A DNA stretch of 64,000 nucleotides from Myxococcus dinghuensis. Lineage in GTDB: Bacteria > Myxococcota > Myxococcia > Myxococcales > Myxococcaceae. The stretch is from contig NZ_JAKCFB010000036.1 in NCBI RefSeq assembly GCF_024198235.1, positions 1 through 64,000 of the forward strand, written 5' to 3'. The notes beneath the pieces were generated by a model. The model was not told where the DNA came from, made no database searches, and saw nothing but the letters and a program-made list of their open reading frames with translations. How positions within the stretch are numbered: position 1 is the first letter of the stretch; each line of letters begins with the position of its first letter. The translations under genes and the position numbers were made by a program. Shown in pieces: positions 24,096 to 33,013 of the stretch.

Positions 24096-25658
24096 ATGGA
24101 GACGACTCGCACACAGGGCCGTCGCGTGGTGGTGGTGGGGGCGGGCGTGGGGGGGCTCGCCGCCGCGGCGCGGCTGGCGCACGCGGGCTTCGACGTCCAG
24201 GTCGTGGAGAAGACGGACGGGCCGGGGGGGCGGTGCAACCGGCTCCAGCTTTCGGGCTTCACGTGGGACATCGGTCCCACCATCGTGTTGATGCCGGAGG
24301 TGTTCGAGGAGACCTTCCGCGCGCTCGGTCGCCGAATCGAGGACTACCTGACGCTGTCGCGGTGCGAGCCGAACTACCGTGTGCACTTCCGGGACGGCTC
24401 CGACGTCACCTTCACCTCCGAGCTGTGCGCCATGGGACGCGAGCTGGAGCGGGTGGAGCCGGGCAGCTACGCGCGCTACCTCGCCTTCCTCGCCCAGGGC
24501 CGCGTCCAGTACCGGACCAGCCTGGACCACCTGGTGGGCCGCAACTACGCGGGCCTCTCCGACTACCTGTCGCCGCGCGTGCTGGCGCGAATCCTCCAGG
24601 TCCGCGCCCACCGGCGGATGTACGCGGACGTCAGCCGCTTCTTCCAGGACGACCGGCTGCGCGCGGCGATGACGTTCCAGACGATGTACCTGGGGGTCTC
24701 CCCGTTCGAGTCCCCCGCGGTGTACGGCCTGTTGCCCTTCACCGAGCTGGGCGTGGGCATCTGGTTCCCCCAGGGGGGCCTGTACGCCATCCCCCTGGCG
24801 CTGGAGCGGCTGGCGCGCGAGGAGGGCGTGCGCCTGCGCTACGGCGCGCCGGTGGAGCGCATCCTCACGGACGGTGGCCGGACCACGGGCGTGCGGCTGG
24901 AGGGGGGCGAGGTCCTGGAGGCGGACGCGGTGCTGTGCAACGCGGACCTGCCGTACGCGTACGAGAAGCTGCTGGACCCGGCGGCCACCACGCTCAAGCG
25001 CAAGGCGTCGCTGCGCTACACGTCCAGCGGCTACATGCTCTACCTGGGGATGCGCCGTCGCTATCCCCAGTTGAACCACCACACCGTGGTGTTCGGCCGC
25101 GACTACCGGGGCTCGTTCGAGGACATCTTCCAGCGCTTCCGCGTGCCGGAGGACCCGAGCTTCTACATCAACGCGCCCACGCGCACGGACGCCTCGCTGG
25201 CGCCGGAAGGCAAGGACGCGCTCTACGTCCTCGTGCCCGTGCCGCACCAGCACCCGGGGTTGGACTGGCGCGAGGAGGGGCCGCGCGTGCGCGCCAAGGT
25301 CTTCGCCCGGATGGCGGAGCTGGGCTTCCCGGACCTCGAGTCGGACATCGAGGTGGAGCGCGTGTTCACGCCGGATGACTGGGCGGGCACGTTCAACCTG
25401 GCGCGGGGCAGCGCGTTCGGACTGGCGCAGAACTTCCGCCAGATTGGTCCCTTCCGGCCGGCGAACCAGGACGCGCGCGTGCGCAACCTGTTCTTCGTCG
25501 GGGCGTCCACGCAGCCGGGCACGGGGCTGCCCACGGTGCTCATCTCCGCGCGGCTGGTGACGGAGCGGCTGCTCGACTGGGCGAAGCAGACGGGCGCGAG
25601 GTTGGAGCCGCGAGTGGGGCCGACGGAGTCTGCGTCTTCGATGGAGGTGGCGGCGTGA
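24096..25658 (+). CDS. crtI: phytoene desaturase (CrtI type)
   Basis: 520 residues. FAD-dependent carotenoid desaturase: the dinucleotide fold is VVVVGAGVGGLAAAARLAHAG, then GPGGRCN, and the C-terminal carotenoid-desaturase signature is NLFFVGASTQPGTGLPTVLIS. M. xanthus uses two such enzymes in series, CrtIa encoded here in the cluster and CrtIb unlinked; by position this should be the CrtIa counterpart. A second family member, crtD, is encoded at 28111. The gene begins 1 base after the crtE stop and overlaps crtB (GTGA). Confidence 0.92.
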   Translation: METTRTQGRRVVVVGAGVGGLAAAARLAHAGFDVQVVEKTDGPGGRCNRLQLSGFTWDIGPTIVLMPEVFEETFRALGRRIEDYLTLSRCEPNYRVHFRDGSDVTFTSELCAMGRELERVEPGSYARYLAFLAQGRVQYRTSLDHLVGRNYAGLSDYLSPRVLARILQVRAHRRMYADVSRFFQDDRLRAAMTFQTMYLGVSPFESPAVYGLLPFTELGVGIWFPQGGLYAIPLALERLAREEGVRLRYGAPVERILTDGGRTTGVRLEGGEVLEADAVLCNADLPYAYEKLLDPAATTLKRKASLRYTSSGYMLYLGMRRRYPQLNHHTVVFGRDYRGSFEDIFQRFRVPEDPSFYINAPTRTDASLAPEGKDALYVLVPVPHQHPGLDWREEGPRVRAKVFARMAELGFPDLESDIEVERVFTPDDWAGTFNLARGSAFGLAQNFRQIGPFRPANQDARVRNLFFVGASTQPGTGLPTVLISARLVTERLLDWAKQTGARLEPRVGPTESASSMEVAA

Positions 25659-26686
25659 GCACGTCGGGCGTGGGCACGTCGGAGGAGCGGGCGCTCATCC
25701 GGCGCGGGTACTGGCTGGCGGAGCGGGTCACCCGTCATCACGCGAAGAGCTTCTTCTTCGCCTCGTATCTGTTGTTCGGTCAGCGGCGCAGGTCCGCCTT
25801 CGCGTTGTATGCGTTCTGCCGGCGGCTCGACGACCTGGTGGACGACACGTCCGAGGCGGCGGGTGCGTTGTCGGAGCGGTTGGCCAAGGCGCGGCGGATG
25901 GTGGCGGAGCTGTACGTGCCGATGCCGGAGCTGGCGTCGCGGGAGCTGGGGCCTCCGTCCGGGCGGCTGACGGGCGCGGCGGCGCGCTCGCCGTGGGACG
26001 CGGGGGAGTTCGCGGCGCTCGAGCACACCGTGCGCCACTACCGCATCCCCGAGCAGCCCTTCCAGGACCTCATCTCCGGCATGGAGATGGACCTGACGAA
26101 GCACCGCTACACGACGTGGGACGAGCTGGACCTGTACTGCTACCGCGTGGCGGGCGTGGTGGGGCTGATGCTGACGCCGGTGCTGGGGTGCTCGGACGAG
26201 GCGGCGGTGCAGCCGGCGGCCGACCTGGGGCGGGCGATGCAGCTCACCAACATCCTGCGCGACGTGCGCGAGGACCTGGAGCGCGGGCGGGTGTACCTGC
26301 CAGCCGAGGAGCTGGCGGCGTTCGGGTTGTCCGAGGACGACCTGCGGCGTGGGCAGGTGGACGCGCGGTGGCGGGAGTTCATGCGCTTCCAGGTGGAGCG
26401 CTCGCGTGCCTACTACGCGAAGGCGGCGGCGGGGGTGCACTACCTCACCGGCTTCGGCAGCCAGCGGATGGTGCGGCTGATGGGCGCCATCTACGGCGAC
26501 ATCCTGCGCGACATCGAGGCGCGGGACTACGACGTGTTCAGCGCGCGGGCCTATGTCCCCACGCGGCGCAAGCTGGCGCTGGCGGGCGCGGCCTTCCTCC
26601 GGCCGCGAGCGGTGCTCCCCGCGCCGCCGGGCGAGGTGCGGATGCCCCTGCTTCCGAGCGGCGTGGGGGACCTGCGGCATGGCTGA
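25655..26686 (+). CDS. crtB: phytoene synthase
   Basis: 343 residues. Joins two geranylgeranyl diphosphates head to head into phytoene. Both Asp-rich signatures of the squalene/phytoene synthase family are present: RRLDDLVDD near residue 60 and ILRDVREDLERGRVYLP near residue 205. It begins RHHAKSFFFASYLL, the usual substrate-pocket segment. The GTG start overlaps the crtI stop, and its stop overlaps the start of the next gene by 8 bases. A central insertion with GPPSGRLTGAAARSPWD (about 92-110) is longer than in many homologues. Confidence 0.93.
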   Translation: MSTSGVGTSEERALIRRGYWLAERVTRHHAKSFFFASYLLFGQRRRSAFALYAFCRRLDDLVDDTSEAAGALSERLAKARRMVAELYVPMPELASRELGPPSGRLTGAAARSPWDAGEFAALEHTVRHYRIPEQPFQDLISGMEMDLTKHRYTTWDELDLYCYRVAGVVGLMLTPVLGCSDEAAVQPAADLGRAMQLTNILRDVREDLERGRVYLPAEELAAFGLSEDDLRRGQVDARWREFMRFQVERSRAYYAKAAAGVHYLTGFGSQRMVRLMGAIYGDILRDIEARDYDVFSARAYVPTRRKLALAGAAFLRPRAVLPAPPGEVRMPLLPSGVGDLRHG

Positions 26687-28004
26687 CGAGCGCGTGAAGG
26701 CGTTGCAGGTGCGGCGGACCTCCCGCCTGTCGGGCTTCTACCGGCAGACCCCCGAGCGGCGACGCGCGCGGCTGGTGGAGGCGCGGTGGGTGACGCCGGA
26801 CGAGGTCGACGCGCTGGCGGGGCTGGCGGGCTTCGACGAGGCGTGCGCGGACGCGATGGTGGAGAACGTCATCGGCCTGCACGGGTTGCCGCTGGGGCTG
26901 GCGCTCAACTTCCTGGTCGATGGCGTGGAGCGGCTGGTGCCCATGGCGGTGGAGGAGCCCTCCATCATCGCCGCGGCGTCGCTGGCGGCGCGGCTGTGCG
27001 CGGAGGGCGGAGGCTTCACCGTGGTGACGGACCCGCCCATCACCACCGCGCAGGTGCAGTTGCTCGACGTGCGCTCCGTGGCGGATGCCCGCGCGACGCT
27101 GCTGTCGATGGCGCCCGTGCTGTTGGCGGAGGTCGACGCGCTCATCCCCGCGATGCGCGCGCGCGGCGGTGGGGCTCGCGAGCTGGAGGTCCGGGTGTTG
27201 GATGCCACGACGCTCGTGGTGCACCTGCACGTCGACACGCGCGACGCCATGGGGGCCAACTGCGTGAACTCCGTGGCGGAGGGCATGGCGTCACGGTTGG
27301 CGGAGCTCACGGGCGCGCGGGCGGGGTTGAAGATCCTCACCAACCTGGCGGACCGCCGGACGGTGCGGGTGAGCGCGCGTGTGCCGGTGGCGGCGCTGGT
27401 GACGGAGAACTTCCAGGATGGGGTCGCGGTGCGCGACGGCATCCTGGAGGCGCAGCACTTCGCGGAGCTGGACCCGTACCGGGCCGTCACCCACAACAAG
27501 GGCGTGATGAACGGCGTGGACGCGGTGCTCGTGGCCTGTGGCAACGACTGGCGCGCCGTGGAGGCGGGGGCACATGCGTGGGCGGCGCGGTCGGGTGTCT
27601 ACCGTCCGCTCACCGCGTGGCGCGTGGGGGGGGATGGGGCGCTGGAGGGAGAGCTGTGGATGCCGCTGGCGACGTCGACGGCGGGGGGCGCGGCGCGGAC
27701 ACACCCCGGCGTGCAACGGGCGCTGAAGCTGGCGCGGGTCTCCGGGGCGCTGGACCTGGCGGCGCTCGCGGGCGCCGCGGGGCTGGCCACCAACCTGTCG
27801 GCGCTGCGGGCGTTGTCGACGGAGGGCATCCAGCGGGGGCACATGGCGCTGCACGCGCGCCGCGTGGCCGCCGAGGCCGGGGCGAGCGGTGACCTCATCG
27901 AAATCGTGGCGGAGCGCCTGTCGCGCGAGCGCGTGTATCGCCCCGAGCGCGCCCGGGAGATTCTCGCCGCGGAGGTGGCGCAGCTCCGGGGAGGGTGCCC
28001 ATGA
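26679..28004 (+). CDS. hydroxymethylglutaryl-CoA reductase, class II
   Basis: 441 residues. Interconverts HMG-CoA and mevalonate, so it can feed isopentenyl diphosphate to the carotenoid genes around it. Class II landmarks are present: ENVIGLHGLPLG (catalytic Glu), DTRDAMGANCVN, THNKGVMNGVDAV (catalytic Lys and Asp) and IQRGHMALHAR (catalytic His). The class II family is often catabolic with NAD, but many bacteria use it for synthesis; the context argues for synthesis. It overlaps crtB by 8 bases and the following small ORF by 4 (ATGA). Confidence 0.92.
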   Translation: MADERVKALQVRRTSRLSGFYRQTPERRRARLVEARWVTPDEVDALAGLAGFDEACADAMVENVIGLHGLPLGLALNFLVDGVERLVPMAVEEPSIIAAASLAARLCAEGGGFTVVTDPPITTAQVQLLDVRSVADARATLLSMAPVLLAEVDALIPAMRARGGGARELEVRVLDATTLVVHLHVDTRDAMGANCVNSVAEGMASRLAELTGARAGLKILTNLADRRTVRVSARVPVAALVTENFQDGVAVRDGILEAQHFAELDPYRAVTHNKGVMNGVDAVLVACGNDWRAVEAGAHAWAARSGVYRPLTAWRVGGDGALEGELWMPLATSTAGGAARTHPGVQRALKLARVSGALDLAALAGAAGLATNLSALRALSTEGIQRGHMALHARRVAAEAGASGDLIEIVAERLSRERVYRPERAREILAAEVAQLRGGCP

Positions 28005-28114
28005 GCGCCCCGTGTCTCGCGCGGCCCGTGCTCCGCACCCACTGTGGTGGAGTGCTCCCGCGCCGCGTGGTCGCCGTCGGTGCCCTCCCGCCTGTGCGCG
28101 AGGTCCGGTCATGA
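28001..28114 (+). CDS. possible 37-residue protein coupled inside the crt operon
   Basis: Small ORF that fills the only coding gap in the operon. Its ATG overlaps the HMG-CoA reductase stop (ATGA), and its TGA overlaps the crtD start (ATGA), the same junction type as its neighbours. The product is basic and contains two Cys, one near each end of the first half. No homology is recognised and codon use is only weakly informative. It could be a real small protein, or a spacer reading frame that lets ribosomes reinitiate at crtD. Confidence 0.45.
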   Translation: MSAPCLARPVLRTHCGGVLPRRVVAVGALPPVREVRS

Positions 28115-29571
28115 AGACCCAGCGCGTCGCGGTCATCGGTGGTGGCATCGGCGGGTTGACCGCCGCGGGGCTCCTGGCGAAGGAGGGCCATGCCGTCACC
28201 CTCTTCGAGGGCGGGGACTCGCTGGGCGGCAAGGCGCGCGCCGTCACCGTGGATGGCGTGACGCTGGACACCGGGCCCACGTTGCTGACGCTGCCCGACC
28301 TGGTGCGCGGGACGTTCGAGCGGCTGGACGCGCTGGACCTGCTGCCCCCGCTCACGGAGCTGGAGCCGCAGTGCACGTATCGCTTCGCGGACGGCTGCGG
28401 CTTCACCGCCTACAAGGACCTGGAGCGCACGGCGGACAGCGCCTGCAACGAGGTGAAGCCCAGCGAGGGGCGGGGGGTGCGCAGCTTCTACGCGGAGGCC
28501 GCCGCCATCTGGAGCGCCGCCGGTGAGCCGTACCTGGAGGCACCCTTCGAGGGCATGGCCGGGTTCATGACCCGCGTGGCCCGCCGGGGCATCGGCGCCG
28601 TGCTGGCCGGGATGAAGCTGTCCAGCCTGCACGCGCTGGCCTCGAAGCACTTCAAGACGGACCACCTGCGCCAGTACGCGGGGCGCTTCGCCACCTACGC
28701 GGGCGCTTCTCCCTACGAGGCCAGCGCGGCCTTCGCGCTGATCCCCCACATCGAGCACGCCTATGGCGTCCACCATGCACGGGGCGGCGTGGGCGCGCTG
28801 GTGGAGGCGCTCGGGACCGCGGCGCGTCGGCTGGGCGTCGCCGTGCGGCTGCGCACGCATGCGCGCTTCACGCGAGAGGGCGCGGGCTACCGCGTCGGTC
28901 CTCCGGACGGCGAGGAGTCGTTCGACAGCGTGGTGGTGAACGCGGACCCCCTGGCGTCACTGCGCCGCGAGGACGAGCCGCTGGCGCTCTCCGGCTTCGT
29001 GCTGCTGCTCGAGGTGGAGGGCCGTCCCGCGCTGCCCCACCACACGGTGATGTTCGGCGGAGACTATCGGCGCGAATTCGACGAGCTGTTCACGGGACGG
29101 CTCGCGACCGACCCCACGGTGTACTTCTGCAACCCGTCCGCCAGCGACGCGACCATGACGCCTCCGGGGCGCACGGGCTTGTTCGTCATGGTGAACGCGC
29201 CGCCGCTGCCCCGGGGCACCGAGCACGCGGAGGCCGCCGCGCGCGCCTGGGAGCTCCAGGCCGAGCGCGTGAAGGCGCAGATGTTCGAGAAGCTCCACCT
29301 GCACTTCCCGGAGCTGAAGGGACGCGTGCGGGTGCTGGGGCAGCGCTCGCCGGTGGACCTGGCCGCGCAGGGCGCACCCGGCGGTTCCATCTACGGCTTC
29401 CTGCCGCACGGCAAGCTGGGGCCCTTCCGCAGGCCCCGTATCCGAGGTGGCACCCCGGGCTTGTTCTTCACGGGCGGCGGCACGCACCCCGGGGGCGGCG
29501 TGCCCCTGGTGATGCTGTCCGGTCGCTTCGCCGCGGAGCTGGCCTCCGCGCATCTCCGGAGAGGGCAATGA
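28111..29571 (+). CDS. crtD: CrtD-type carotenoid desaturase
   Basis: 486 residues. FAD-binding motif VAVIGGGIGGLTAAGLLAKEG, then SLGGKARAV; C-terminal signature GLFFTGGGTHPGGGVPLVMLS, the THPGGGVP form typical of hydroxyneurosporene/methoxyneurosporene desaturases rather than of CrtI (TQPGTGLP, as in the gene at 24096). It should introduce the 3,4 double bond in hydroxylated carotenoids next to the product of the CrtC-like neighbour. I chose ATG 28111 because the Rossmann strand starts 5 residues later and the start is ATGA-coupled to the small ORF upstream. It overlaps crtC (ATGA). Confidence 0.88.
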   Translation: MKTQRVAVIGGGIGGLTAAGLLAKEGHAVTLFEGGDSLGGKARAVTVDGVTLDTGPTLLTLPDLVRGTFERLDALDLLPPLTELEPQCTYRFADGCGFTAYKDLERTADSACNEVKPSEGRGVRSFYAEAAAIWSAAGEPYLEAPFEGMAGFMTRVARRGIGAVLAGMKLSSLHALASKHFKTDHLRQYAGRFATYAGASPYEASAAFALIPHIEHAYGVHHARGGVGALVEALGTAARRLGVAVRLRTHARFTREGAGYRVGPPDGEESFDSVVVNADPLASLRREDEPLALSGFVLLLEVEGRPALPHHTVMFGGDYRREFDELFTGRLATDPTVYFCNPSASDATMTPPGRTGLFVMVNAPPLPRGTEHAEAAARAWELQAERVKAQMFEKLHLHFPELKGRVRVLGQRSPVDLAAQGAPGGSIYGFLPHGKLGPFRRPRIRGGTPGLFFTGGGTHPGGGVPLVMLSGRFAAELASAHLRRGQ

Positions 29572-30491
29572 TGCGGTTGGGAGACATCCCCGCGCTGCCG
29601 GACGAGGCCGGCGCCTACCGCTGGTTCTATGCCGACGTCACGGCCGGCCCGTTCAGCGCCGTGTGCATCTTCATGCTCGGCTCGCTCTTCTCCCCGCGCT
29701 ACTCGGTGGCGGCCCGACGCGGAGGGCTCCCCCTGGAGCACAGCGCGGTGAACTTCGCGCTGTACCACGAGGGCGTTCGCCGGCTGTGGGTGCTCAGCGA
29801 GTACCCACGCGCGGAGCTGGAGTCGCCCGGGCGGCTGCGCATCGGTCGCTCGACGTTGACGTATGGCGAGTCGGGCACGGTGTGCATGGAGGTGGAGGAC
29901 TGGACCGCGCCCTGGGGGCGCCCCGTCAGCGCGCGCCTGACGCTGGAGCCCCTCACCCCCATGGGTGAGGTCGTCCGACTCATGCCCGGACTGCCGCATT
30001 ACTGGCAGGCCCTCGCCCCGCGCTCGCGGGCACGGCTCGAGGTCCCCTCGCTCGGCGTCACGGCCGACGGGCTCGGCTACCACGACACCAACCATGGCGA
30101 TGAGCTGCTCGGGGAGCGGCTCGCGGGTTGGCACTGGTCGCGCACGCATCGCCAGGACGCGACGGTGGTCGACTACCACCTGCCGGATGGCGTGGGCCCG
30201 CTGCGGGTGACGGCGCGCGCCAACGGCGTTCGCTGCGAGCGCGGCGCCGAGGTGGAGACGCGGCCCACCAACTTCACCGGCTGGGGCCTGCGCGTGCCCA
30301 CCCGGCTGCATGCGGGCAACACCGTGGTGGGGCAGGCCCGGCTCCTGGAGTCGTCGCCCTTCTACGCGCGGCTCGAGGCCCGACATGGCGCGCTCGACGC
30401 GATGGGCGAGGTGGCCGACTTCCGCCGCTTCCACTCGCCGCTCATCCGCTGGATGGCGCACTTCCGCACGCGCGTGGAGAGGGCCGCATGA
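29568..30491 (+). CDS. crtC: carotenoid 1,2-hydratase (hydroxyneurosporene synthase)
   Basis: 307 residues. Adds water across the terminal C1-C2 double bond of an acyclic carotenoid end. The family block GLGYHDTNHGDEL is present (GxGYHDxN-G pattern), and the N-terminus YRWFYADV is typical. Two consecutive ATG codons open the gene; the first overlaps the crtD stop. With the half-type lycopene cyclase downstream, this predicts a carotenoid with one hydroxylated linear end and one ring, as in myxobactone-type pigments. Confidence 0.88.
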   Translation: MMRLGDIPALPDEAGAYRWFYADVTAGPFSAVCIFMLGSLFSPRYSVAARRGGLPLEHSAVNFALYHEGVRRLWVLSEYPRAELESPGRLRIGRSTLTYGESGTVCMEVEDWTAPWGRPVSARLTLEPLTPMGEVVRLMPGLPHYWQALAPRSRARLEVPSLGVTADGLGYHDTNHGDELLGERLAGWHWSRTHRQDATVVDYHLPDGVGPLRVTARANGVRCERGAEVETRPTNFTGWGLRVPTRLHAGNTVVGQARLLESSPFYARLEARHGALDAMGEVADFRRFHSPLIRWMAHFRTRVERAA

Positions 30492-31606
30492 GCGCGCTCG
30501 TCCTCCTCGGCCTCGGCTGGGCGGTGCTGGCCACGGGCTTCAGCGCGGTGGCGCTCGCGCGGCTCCTGCGGGCACGCCGCTCCACGACGCGCGCCGTGTC
30601 CCCACCTCCCGTCCTCCTCCTGCGCCCCGTGGACGCACCCACGCCTCGCGAGCTCGAGAACCTGTCCCTGCCCGTGACGTACGCGGGCGTGCTGGAGCAG
30701 GTGGTCGTGTCGCCGTTCCGGCCGCGCCTGCCTCCCGACGTGCGCTGGCTCCCGAGCGACCCCCCGACGCCGAACCGCAAGGTGGGCCACCTGCTCTACG
30801 CGCTGGGGACCCTGCCCACCGGAGGACGCGTCGTGCTCGCGGTGGACGCGGACGTGGCGGTGACGGGAGAACTGGTGGAGGCCCTCGCGACCCCGGTGGT
30901 GAACGGCGCCTCGCTGTGCACCGCGCCGCCGCTGCCCGTGGACGCGAGGGACCTGGCCGGTCGCGCCATGGCCGGCCTGCTGCGCTACACCCACCACAGC
31001 TTCCGGGCGCTCCACGCGATGAGCGCGGGCGCGAAGGCGGTCTGCGGCAAGGCCCTGGCGCTGTCCCCGGCGGCCCGGACGGAGCTGGCCGCGCTGGGGG
31101 ACCACATCGGCGAGGACCTGGAGCTGTCCAAGCGCCTGCACGCGCGCGGCCTGGACGTCGCGCTGAGCGAGGTGCCCGCCGTGGTGCCCATGGGCGTGGT
31201 GGACTCGTGGAACATTCCATTGTCACGCTTCACGCGCTGGATGCGGGTGCTGGCCAGCCACCGGCCGGCGCTCTACCCGACGGTGCCGTTGCTGTTCACC
31301 CCCACGGTGCCGCTCGTCGTGCTGGCGGTGGTCGTGGGCTCGCCGGTGCTGTCGCTCGCGGTGGCGGTGCTCGCGGGGGTGCGCACGCTGCTGGCGCTCC
31401 GGCTGGCGGCCCTCGATGGCCTCGTGGGGGAGCGGCGGTGGTCCGCGCTGACTGGGTGGTTGGCGGGCGAGGCGCTGTTGCTGGCGGCCTTCGTGGGGTC
31501 GCTCGGAAAATCAGGGACGGTGACGTGGCGAGGGTATACGTACGCGCTGCGTCCAGGCGGCCGCATGGTGCGGGTGTGGCCGGAGCTGACGGGAGGACCG
31601 GGATGA
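30488..31606 (+). CDS. membrane glycosyltransferase, GT2/GT21 type
   Basis: 372 residues. An N-terminal membrane helix and several C-terminal hydrophobic segments (about 255-330) flank a GT-A domain like ceramide glucosyltransferase. Expected blocks are visible: VLLLRPVD, then LAVDADVAVT, HIGEDLELSKRLHARG and SRFTRWMR, the last matching the (Q/R)xxRW motif. In this operon the natural inference is glucosylation of the 1'-hydroxyl created by the CrtC-like enzyme. It overlaps crtC and crtYc by ATGA junctions. Confidence 0.85.
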   Translation: MSALVLLGLGWAVLATGFSAVALARLLRARRSTTRAVSPPPVLLLRPVDAPTPRELENLSLPVTYAGVLEQVVVSPFRPRLPPDVRWLPSDPPTPNRKVGHLLYALGTLPTGGRVVLAVDADVAVTGELVEALATPVVNGASLCTAPPLPVDARDLAGRAMAGLLRYTHHSFRALHAMSAGAKAVCGKALALSPAARTELAALGDHIGEDLELSKRLHARGLDVALSEVPAVVPMGVVDSWNIPLSRFTRWMRVLASHRPALYPTVPLLFTPTVPLVVLAVVVGSPVLSLAVAVLAGVRTLLALRLAALDGLVGERRWSALTGWLAGEALLLAAFVGSLGKSGTVTWRGYTYALRPGGRMVRVWPELTGGPG

Positions 31607-31983
31607 CCTACGCGCGTTTCCTCGGGCTGTTCGTGCTCGTGCCCATCGTCGTCCAGCTCTGGTGCTACCGGAGGACCTTCTCCGTGCGGACCCTGGCGCC
31701 CATGGGCCTGCTGCTGTGCGTCGTGTACGCGGCCACCTCTCCGTGGGACAACCTGGCGGTGAAGTGGGGGCTGTGGGGCTTCGACCCGGAGCGCATCTGG
31801 GGCATCAAGCTGGGCTGGCTGCCGCTGGAGGAGTACCTCTTCTTCGGACTCCAGACGCTGCTGGTGGGCCTGTGGGCCCGTGCCCGGTTGGCGCGCGTGA
31901 CGGGGAAGGCTCCGGAGCCGAAGGTCGATGTCCCAGGAACGGCCCGGGACGCGGGACTCACCCCCGGGGAGGTGTCGCCATGA
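31603..31983 (+). CDS. crtYc: lycopene cyclase subunit, CrtYc type
   Basis: 126 residues with three hydrophobic helices. Carries the lycopene cyclase heterodimer motif PLEEYLFF near residue 75 and TSPWDN before it. In actinobacteria and myxobacteria two small membrane proteins of this family together form the beta-ring cyclase. The last ~30 residues are polar. ATGA overlap on both sides makes equal synthesis with its partner likely. Confidence 0.9.
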   Translation: MTYARFLGLFVLVPIVVQLWCYRRTFSVRTLAPMGLLLCVVYAATSPWDNLAVKWGLWGFDPERIWGIKLGWLPLEEYLFFGLQTLLVGLWARARLARVTGKAPEPKVDVPGTARDAGLTPGEVSP

Positions 31984-32339
31984 TGGAGTCTCGCTGGGCC
32001 TATCTCATCCACCTGCTCGCGTGGACGCTGCCCCTCATCGCCTTCCAGCTCGCGGTCCTGGTGCATCACTACAAGGACCGCGCGGGCGCGGTGCTCAAGG
32101 CGGTGCTGCCGCCCGCGTTCGTGGTGGGCGTGTACCTGGCGGTGGCGGACCACCTGGCCATCTCCACCGGCATCTGGAACTTCGGCGAGGGCAAGCACCT
32201 GGGCATCTACCTGGGCCTGGTGCCGCTGGAGGAGGTGCTCTTCTTCCTCATCACCAGCGTGCTGGTGTCGCTGGGACTCGCGCTCTTCACGGGCCTCGTC
32301 GAGCTCATCCACCAGAAGAAGGCGGCCAGGGCGTCGTGA
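31980..32339 (+). CDS. crtYd: lycopene cyclase subunit, CrtYd type
   Basis: 119 residues, three membrane helices, with the paired motif PLEEVLFFLITS near residue 83 and TGIWNFGEG upstream of it. It is the second half of the heterodimeric cyclase with the preceding gene. Two ATG codons occur in a row; the first overlaps the crtYc stop. Its TGA overlaps the GTG start of the acyltransferase. Confidence 0.9.
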   Translation: MMESRWAYLIHLLAWTLPLIAFQLAVLVHHYKDRAGAVLKAVLPPAFVVGVYLAVADHLAISTGIWNFGEGKHLGIYLGLVPLEEVLFFLITSVLVSLGLALFTGLVELIHQKKAARAS

Positions 32340-33013
32340 TTCCCGACGCCAAGGGAGGCCCCTTCGGGTGGGCGCTGGACGCGTACATCGGGTGGAAGTT
32401 CCGCTCGGCGTTCCGGGGGCTCTGGGTGCGGGGCGCGCTGCCGGAGGCGGGCCCCGGGCGGCTGGTGTATCTGAATCACACCAACTGGTGGGACGGCTTC
32501 ATGCTGCACCAGCTCTCCCGCGTGGCGGGCTGGGATGGGTACTGCTTGATGGACGAGGAGAACCTGCGGCGCTACCGGTTCCTGGCGCGCATCGGCGCGT
32601 TCAGCATCCGGCGCAAGGACGCCGTGTCGTCGGTGGAGTCGCTGCGCCACGCGAAGCAACTGCTGCGACGTCCTCGCGCGGCGCTGTATGTCTTTCCCGA
32701 AGGCGAGCACCGTCCCTTCGGCGAGCTGCCCCTGCGGTTGGAGCGCGGGGTGGAGCTGCTGGCGCGGGTGGGGCGGGTGGAGTGTGTCCCCATCGGCGTG
32801 CGCTACGCCTTCTTCGAGCACGAGCGGCCGGACGTCTTGCTGGAGGTGGGCACGCCGCACCCACCGGGGCCGATGGAGGTCTTCCAGGCCGGGCTGGAGT
32901 CGGTGGTGCGGCGGTTGATGGCGGTGACGACGCTGGACGGCTTCTCGCGGCGGGTGGAGGGCGCGCGGGGCGTGGCGGAGCGCTGGGACGCGGCCCGGGG
33001 GCTGTCGTCATGA
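32336..33013 (+). CDS. PlsC-like acyltransferase
   Basis: 225 residues. Acyltransferase blocks are clear: LNHTNWWDGF (NHxxxxD form), FSIRRKD, YVFPEGEHRPFG and CVPIGVRY. The GTG start at 32336 overlaps the crtYd stop; no internal start gives the full first helix. Given the glycosyltransferase two genes before, it may esterify the carotenoid glucoside with a fatty acid, which would fit the ester glucosides known from Myxococcus. The sequence alone does not show the acceptor. It overlaps carA by ATGA. Confidence 0.85.
   Translation: MIPDAKGGPFGWALDAYIGWKFRSAFRGLWVRGALPEAGPGRLVYLNHTNWWDGFMLHQLSRVAGWDGYCLMDEENLRRYRFLARIGAFSIRRKDAVSSVESLRHAKQLLRRPRAALYVFPEGEHRPFGELPLRLERGVELLARVGRVECVPIGVRYAFFEHERPDVLLEVGTPHPPGPMEVFQAGLESVVRRLMAVTTLDGFSRRVEGARGVAERWDAARGLSS

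Noticed and set aside
27889..28110. Extended N-terminus for the crtD product
   Set aside because: The extra residues overlap HMG-CoA reductase in another frame; the FAD strand starts right after ATG 28111, which is ATGA-coupled.
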